Under the pieces are notes generated by a model. It was not told where the DNA came from and ran no database searches. It saw nothing but the letters and a program-made list of their open reading frames with translations. Below are positions 59,519-64,000 of a stretch of 64,000 nucleotides of DNA, in pieces (position 1 is the first letter of the stretch; the number at the start of each line of letters is the position of its first letter). The DNA is from a bacterium (GTDB lineage: Bacteria; JAGOBX01), in assembly GCA_029551925.1 (NCBI GenBank), contig JAKPEO010000129.1, positions 1-64,000 on the forward strand, read 5' to 3'. The position numbers were made by a program, and so were the translations under genes.

Positions 59519-59995
59519 ATGGGGTGCAAAAAACATTTAGGCTGGCGGGGAATGCTTAAAAAATGCGGCTGTAAAATGACAAAACCGCGCGAAATAATTT
59601 TAGAACATCTTTCAAAAAATTGTAAGCATTTAACCGTAGAAGATATTTATTTTGCATTAAAAAACAAATCACATGATATTGGATTAACTACAGTTTATAG
59701 AACTCTTGAACTTATGGTTCAAAACGGTATTCTAAATAAATTTGATATTGGCGACGGCAAATCAAGATATGAATTAGCTTTTGAAACAAACAGTAAAGAT
59801 CATCATCATCATTTGGTTTGTTGTAAGTGCGGTTTAATAATCAATTATAATGATTTTATAGACGAAGAAATACAGTTGCTTAAAAAAGTTGAAAAGGAAT
59901 TATCAGAAAAACATAACTTTAAAATATTAAATCATATAATTCAATTTCAGGGAGTTTGTTCCAACTGTGCAAAAAAAAATGAAGAAACGAATTAA
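59519..59995 (+). CDS. fur: Fur-family metalloregulator
   Basis: DIGLTTVYRTLELMVQNGIL; HHHHLVCCKCG; VCSNCAKK. Confidence 0.92.
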   Translation: MGCKKHLGWRGMLKKCGCKMTKPREIILEHLSKNCKHLTVEDIYFALKNKSHDIGLTTVYRTLELMVQNGILNKFDIGDGKSRYELAFETNSKDHHHHLVCCKCGLIINYNDFIDEEIQLLKKVEKELSEKHNFKILNHIIQFQGVCSNCAKKNEETN

Positions 59996-60078
59996 AATGA
60001 ATGAAAAAAATGTAAGGAAATTTTTATATACTATAAATTTGTTATTAAAAATATCTTTTAAAAAAGGAGGTGAAAAAA

Positions 60079-60342
60079 ATGCCATATGGTGATGGAACAG
60101 GACCTGTTGGAATAGGTCAAATGATGGGAGGAGGTGCAGGTTTTGGATGCGGATTCAGACATTTTAATGGTGTAGGCCGGCAAAGATTTGCAATGATGCC
60201 AAATTTTGACAACCCAGCGCCTTCTTGGAATGTTGATGCTGAAAAAAATTATCTGAAAAAGAAAGCGGAGTTTTTAAAACAGTCTTTAGAATCAATTAAT
60301 AAGCGGCTGGAAAATCTTGAAACTGAAAAAGCAGTAAATTAA
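60079..60342 (+). CDS. DUF5320-like Gly-rich N-terminus/coiled-coil C-terminus protein
   Basis: MPYGDGTGPVGIGQMMGGGAGFGCG; AGGAGG upstream of ATG 60079. Confidence 0.72.
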   Translation: MPYGDGTGPVGIGQMMGGGAGFGCGFRHFNGVGRQRFAMMPNFDNPAPSWNVDAEKNYLKKKAEFLKQSLESINKRLENLETEKAVN

Positions 60343-60382
60343 ATTCTTTTGAATTTAAAGTTTTTTTATTTAGTTTTTTAAA

Positions 60383-60456
60383 GGCGGTTAGTCCCAAAGG
60401 GAAAACGGCAATTGAATATTTTTTATATTCAATTATTTTCTCCGGGTCTAATCGCC
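60383..60456. other. Long imperfect hairpin, candidate structured RNA or DNA element
   Basis: GGCGGTTAGTCCC (60383-60395) / GGGTCTAATCGCC (60444-60456) plus inner AATTGAATAT/ATATTCAATT. Confidence 0.6.
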
Positions 60457-60543
60457 CCATTAAATTGTATATTATTAAAATATATAAAAAAAGTCAATCG
60501 CTTACATTTTTTTATTATTTATTACTAATAAGGATAATATAAA

Positions 60544-60729
60544 ATGAAAACTGAAACGCATATTATAGTTGGGAATGCAGAAACAGACAGAATGGATGTT
60601 GCTCATCATTTAAATGACACTATAAAGAAAAGAACTGAAATTAGTCAAATATTAAAAAACCGTAATGTATTGACTAATAATCGCAAAAATAAAGACAGGT
60701 GTTTAGATTGTTTGAAGAAAAAATATTAG
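60544..60729 (+). CDS. Small conserved-looking hypothetical protein (61 aa)
   Basis: AAGGA upstream; soluble charged protein; overlaps start of next ORF. Confidence 0.45.
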   Translation: MKTETHIIVGNAETDRMDVAHHLNDTIKKRTEISQILKNRNVLTNNRKNKDRCLDCLKKKY

Positions 60730-61313
60730 AAAACCATAAATTATATACTGAGCGCATTAATTTATTTAAAAATTATGGTTGGAATTTTATACAGGAGCGC
60801 AAAAGTATAATAAAAGTCGCGGAACCAATAATTGGAAAAATATTAGAAATTGGCGCAGGAAAAGGATATTTTACATTAGAACTTGCAAAATACAATTTCA
60901 ATTTTATCAGTATTGACTGTTCTTCTGAAGAACTTGAATATGCATTGTTGAATTTACAATATTACGGTTTACAGGATCAAGTTTTATTTAAAAAAATGGA
61001 TTCTGAAAATTTGGATTTTGATGATAATTCATTTGATACAGTGTTCAGTGTAAATATGCTGCATCATTTAGAAAAACCGTATAAATGTATTGATGAAATG
61101 CTCCGTGTTTTAAACAAAGGCGGAAAACTTATAATAAGTGATTTTACTAAAAAAGGATTTGAAGTTATTGATAGAATTCATAAATCTGAAGGGAAAACAC
61201 ATTCAGTTAATTCTGTTTATATTGAAGATATAAAAAAATATTTATCTGAAAAGTATAAGGAAATATCAAGAAAAAAAACAATTTTTCAAGATACAATAGT
61301 AGTGATAAAATGA
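60699..61313 (+). CDS. Class I SAM-dependent methyltransferase (start codon uncertain)
   Basis: ILEIGAGKGYFTLELAKY; VFSVNMLHHLEKP. Confidence 0.85.
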   Translation: MFRLFEEKILENHKLYTERINLFKNYGWNFIQERKSIIKVAEPIIGKILEIGAGKGYFTLELAKYNFNFISIDCSSEELEYALLNLQYYGLQDQVLFKKMDSENLDFDDNSFDTVFSVNMLHHLEKPYKCIDEMLRVLNKGGKLIISDFTKKGFEVIDRIHKSEGKTHSVNSVYIEDIKKYLSEKYKEISRKKTIFQDTIVVIK

Positions 61314-62167
61314 AGATAACTATAGCAAGCGGTAAGGGCGGCACAGGTAAAACTACAGTTGCAGTTAATCTTGCTTTACTTGCCGCAGAAAAAAAAATAG
61401 ATAAAGTCAGCTTATACGACTGCGATGTTGAAGCGCCGAACGATGAATTATTTATTAAAACAGAAATCAAATCTGTTGCGGATATAACAGTAATGCTGCC
61501 GGATATAAATGAAACTAATTGCATAAAATGCGGGAAATGCGCGGAAATTTGTAATTTTCACGCATTAGTATATTTTAAAAAGTTGAAGAAAATATTATTT
61601 TTTCCTAATATGTGCCATAGCTGCGGCGCGTGTGTAGAACTTTGTCCGCAAAAATGTATAAATGAAAAGTCAAAAAAAATAGGAGAGATAAGCATAGGTA
61701 AAAATATAAGCGCTGGCGAACTGAATAATTTGAATTTAGTATCCGGCAGACTGCTGACTGGTGAGATTCTTTCGCCGGTTATTATAAAAAAAATATTCAA
61801 TGATATGCCGAACAATGAATTATCAATAATTGACGCGCCGCCCGGGACTTCCTGCCCGGTTGTGCAAAGCGTTATAAACGCTGATAAATGCGTTCTTGTA
61901 ACAGAACCTACGCCATTTGGGTTATATGACTTGAAATTAGCAGTTGAACTATTGCGAAAATTAAAAAAAGAATTTTTCATAGTTATAAATAAATATGATA
62001 ATCAAAATAATATTATTGATGAATACTGTAAAAATGAAAATATGGATATTATAGCTAGAATTCCGTATGATGAAAATATTGCGCGAATGTATTCAAATGG
62101 CGAGATACTGGTTAACAATTTTAAATACCGAAGAATATTTTGCGAATTATTAGACAATTTATTATGA
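61310..62167 (+). CDS. MinD/Mrp-superfamily ATPase with inserted 2[4Fe-4S] ferredoxin domain
   Basis: ASGKGGTGKTTVAVNLA; CIKCGKCAEIC and CHSCGACVELCP; DAPPGTSCPV. Confidence 0.9.
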   Translation: MKITIASGKGGTGKTTVAVNLALLAAEKKIDKVSLYDCDVEAPNDELFIKTEIKSVADITVMLPDINETNCIKCGKCAEICNFHALVYFKKLKKILFFPNMCHSCGACVELCPQKCINEKSKKIGEISIGKNISAGELNNLNLVSGRLLTGEILSPVIIKKIFNDMPNNELSIIDAPPGTSCPVVQSVINADKCVLVTEPTPFGLYDLKLAVELLRKLKKEFFIVINKYDNQNNIIDEYCKNENMDIIARIPYDENIARMYSNGEILVNNFKYRRIFCELLDNLL

Positions 62168-63039
62168 AAAAGATAACTATTATAAACGGTAAAGGCGGCA
62201 CTGGTAAAACATCGTTGACCGCAGCGTTTGCGGTTTTAAATAAAAGTAGCGTGATTGCAGACTGCGATGTAGACGCGCCTGATTTGCATTTATTATTAAA
62301 ACCCGAAATCATTCAAACCGAAGATTTTATTATGGGGCTTAATTATAGAATTGACTTGGATAAATGCGTTAGATGTTTTCAATGTAAGCATTTATGCAGA
62401 TTTGACGCTATAAAAACAGAAGATACCAGAATTTACGTTGATGATTTAAATTGTGAAAAGTGTGGATTCTGCGCAAGTATCTGCGTTGTCAAAGCGGTTT
62501 ATACTATTAAAGAAAAAAGCGGAGAATCGTATATTGCAAATACAGAATACGGAAAAATGGTTTATGCGCGCTTAAACCCCGGCGCTGAAAATTCAGGTAA
62601 ATTAGTTACTATTGTGCGTAATAAAGCCGAAGAAATTGCAAAAAAAGAAAATCAGGAATTAATTATAATCGACGGTCCGCCAGGCAAAGGATGTCCTGTA
62701 ATTGCATCAATATCTAATGTTGACGCTGTGACTATTGTAACAGAGCCAACAGTTTCAGGCGTTTCTGATTTCAATGGAGTGGCTGAATTAACTAAACAGT
62801 TTAAAATAAAAACTTTCGTCATAGTCAACAAAGCTGATATAAACAAAGAGAAAACTAATGAAATTATCAAATATTGTTTTGAAAATAATTTTGAATATCT
62901 CGGCAGTATAAATTTTGATAAATCATTTGTCAACGCTATAAACAATGCGATGCCAATAGTTAAATTTGCAGATAACGAAGTAACGAATCAGATAAAAGAT
63001 ATTTGGAAAAAAGTATCAAATGAATTTTTTGCGCAATAA
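62164..63039 (+). CDS. Second MinD/Mrp-superfamily ATPase with inserted 2[4Fe-4S] ferredoxin domain
   Basis: INGKGGTGKTSLTAAFA; CVRCFQCKHLC and CEKCGFCASIC; DGPPGKGCPV; ATGA overlap with upstream paralog. Confidence 0.9.
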   Translation: MKKITIINGKGGTGKTSLTAAFAVLNKSSVIADCDVDAPDLHLLLKPEIIQTEDFIMGLNYRIDLDKCVRCFQCKHLCRFDAIKTEDTRIYVDDLNCEKCGFCASICVVKAVYTIKEKSGESYIANTEYGKMVYARLNPGAENSGKLVTIVRNKAEEIAKKENQELIIIDGPPGKGCPVIASISNVDAVTIVTEPTVSGVSDFNGVAELTKQFKIKTFVIVNKADINKEKTNEIIKYCFENNFEYLGSINFDKSFVNAINNAMPIVKFADNEVTNQIKDIWKKVSNEFFAQ

Positions 63040-63073
63040 CACCGCAAATAAGTTATCGGTTATAAGTAGCCGC

Positions 63074-63115
63074 TTATCGGTTTTGAAATATTTAATAATC
63101 AACCGATTTTATTTT
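63074..63115 (+). terminator. Candidate intrinsic terminator downstream of ATPase pair
   Basis: ATCGGTT (from 63076) / AACCGAT (63101-63107) followed by TTTATTTTAG. Confidence 0.35.
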
Positions 63116-63152
63116 AGTTTTATTATTTTAATAAAAGATTTTTAGGAAAAAA

Positions 63153-63221
63153 ATGAACAATAATCCTTATAAAAAATTTGAAAATTGTAAATATGTAAAA
63201 GATGGGGGAATATTTAAATAA
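63153..63221 (+). CDS. Possible 22-aa upstream ORF (leader peptide) overlapping the next start as TAATG
   Basis: MNNNPYKKFENCKYVKDGGIFK*; AGG upstream; stop shares its last base with ATG 63221. Confidence 0.3.
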   Translation: MNNNPYKKFENCKYVKDGGIFK

Positions 63222-64000
63222 TGAACAAAATACTTGAATTATTAAAGAGTGAAACCGTTGAAGTAATCGGCTGCACTGAACCGGCGGCAATAGCTTATTC
63301 ATTTGCATTAGTAAAAAAATTTTTTCCTGAAACTAAGATTTCAATAAAGAATGTAAAAGCGCGATTGACTGCAAGCAAAGAAATTTTGCGTAATGCAGAT
63401 ACTGCCGGAATACCGCGATTAAATGCTAGAGGGTTGAAAGCTGTTTCAGCAATGGGCATATTCAGCGAAAATCCGCAATTCAATATTTTTTCAAAAATCA
63501 CTAAAATGCAATTGGCGAATGTCAAAGAAATATTAGCTAGAAGAAATTGGTTTGAATTTAAAGTTCTGAACAAAAATTCGTTTTATATCAAAAGTGAATT
63601 GATGATTGGCGATACTATTTTTGAGAGTATAATTCAGGATAAACATAATAATCTAATATCATTCAAGAAAAATGGCAAAATAATATTTCAGGAAAAACCA
63701 TTTAAGCAAATAACATTGAAAGGCATTCAGGAAATATATGACATTTCAGAAATGAGAGATAATGAAATTGAAAAATTTGCTGAATCAATCTTGAATACTA
63801 ATGGTAGTTTATATGATAAATTAAAAATTTTTGATGTGAGCGAGGCAGTAGCTCAACTAATAGAGCAGCGTATGTCTGGCGCTTTTCTTTCAATATGCAC
63901 ATTTACCGGTTCTGGTAATCAAGGTATTTTCTTAAGTTTGCCCTTTTATAAATTATATAAGCAATTCGGCAGAAATGTCCTGCCGGCGTTTGTTTTTACT
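63221..64000 (+). CDS. L-cysteine desulfidase / UPF0597 family protein, 3' end outside window
   Basis: My translation from ATG 63221: MNKILELLKSETVEVIGCTEPAAIAYSFALVKKF...; ends in CTFTGSGNQGIFLSLPF; absent from ORF track because it runs off the end. Confidence 0.82.
   Translation, partial: MNKILELLKSETVEVIGCTEPAAIAYSFALVKKFFPETKISIKNVKARLTASKEILRNADTAGIPRLNARGLKAVSAMGIFSENPQFNIFSKITKMQLANVKEILARRNWFEFKVLNKNSFYIKSELMIGDTIFESIIQDKHNNLISFKKNGKIIFQEKPFKQITLKGIQEIYDISEMRDNEIEKFAESILNTNGSLYDKLKIFDVSEAVAQLIEQRMSGAFLSICTFTGSGNQGIFLSLPFYKLYKQFGRNVLPAFVFT

Noticed and set aside
60383-60456. Integron attC site interpretation of the long hairpin
   Set aside because: The outer core motifs are in the wrong orientation for R''/R' consensus (RYYYAAC...GTTRRRY) and no integrase or cassette array is present

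Overview
AT-rich bacterial window (about 70% AT by eye), densely coding, with Gram-negative-type envelope genes. I cannot place the lineage from the sequence alone. Main blocks: (1) 1-14.2 kb: surface-glycan locus with several glycosyltransferases, a WecB-type epimerase, an NDP-sugar epimerase, a DegT aminotransferase, a formyltransferase, two AsnB-type amidotransferases and methyltransferases, ending in a translationally coupled ThiH. Two genes here are split by single-base frameshifts at A-runs. (2) 15.4-20 kb: PorV/UPF0164-like barrel, FecR-domain protein and large barrel. (3) Housekeeping and signalling: ilvD, MlaF-like ATPase, sugar transferase, ispF, SulP, CheR, hybrid histidine kinase, tRNA(CAU), zinc-ribbon coiled-coil protein, ftsY. 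A HEAT + CheX-like + FliG-C-like protein also lies here. (4) 34-36 kb: MurU-like nucleotidyltransferase beside NamZ (DUF1343). (5) 37.9-55.1 kb: secreted/outer-membrane block with two PorV-like+TPR proteins, two proteins sharing a 'VYPNPFIP' C-terminal sorting-like domain, a putative lipoprotein, and a 3417-aa protein with two clostripain (C11) domains. The second C11 domain has lost both catalytic residues. (6) 55-64 kb: plsY, rsmB, a glycosyltransferase, a gene graveyard (IS3 transposase and jelly-roll domain remnants), then Fur with a perfect operator and a DUF5320 / methyltransferase / paired ferredoxin-MinD ATPase cluster containing an unexplained long hairpin. The window ends inside a cysteine-desulfidase-family gene. 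No rRNA, CRISPR array or intact mobile element was seen. Family calls come from reading motifs, not from database searches.
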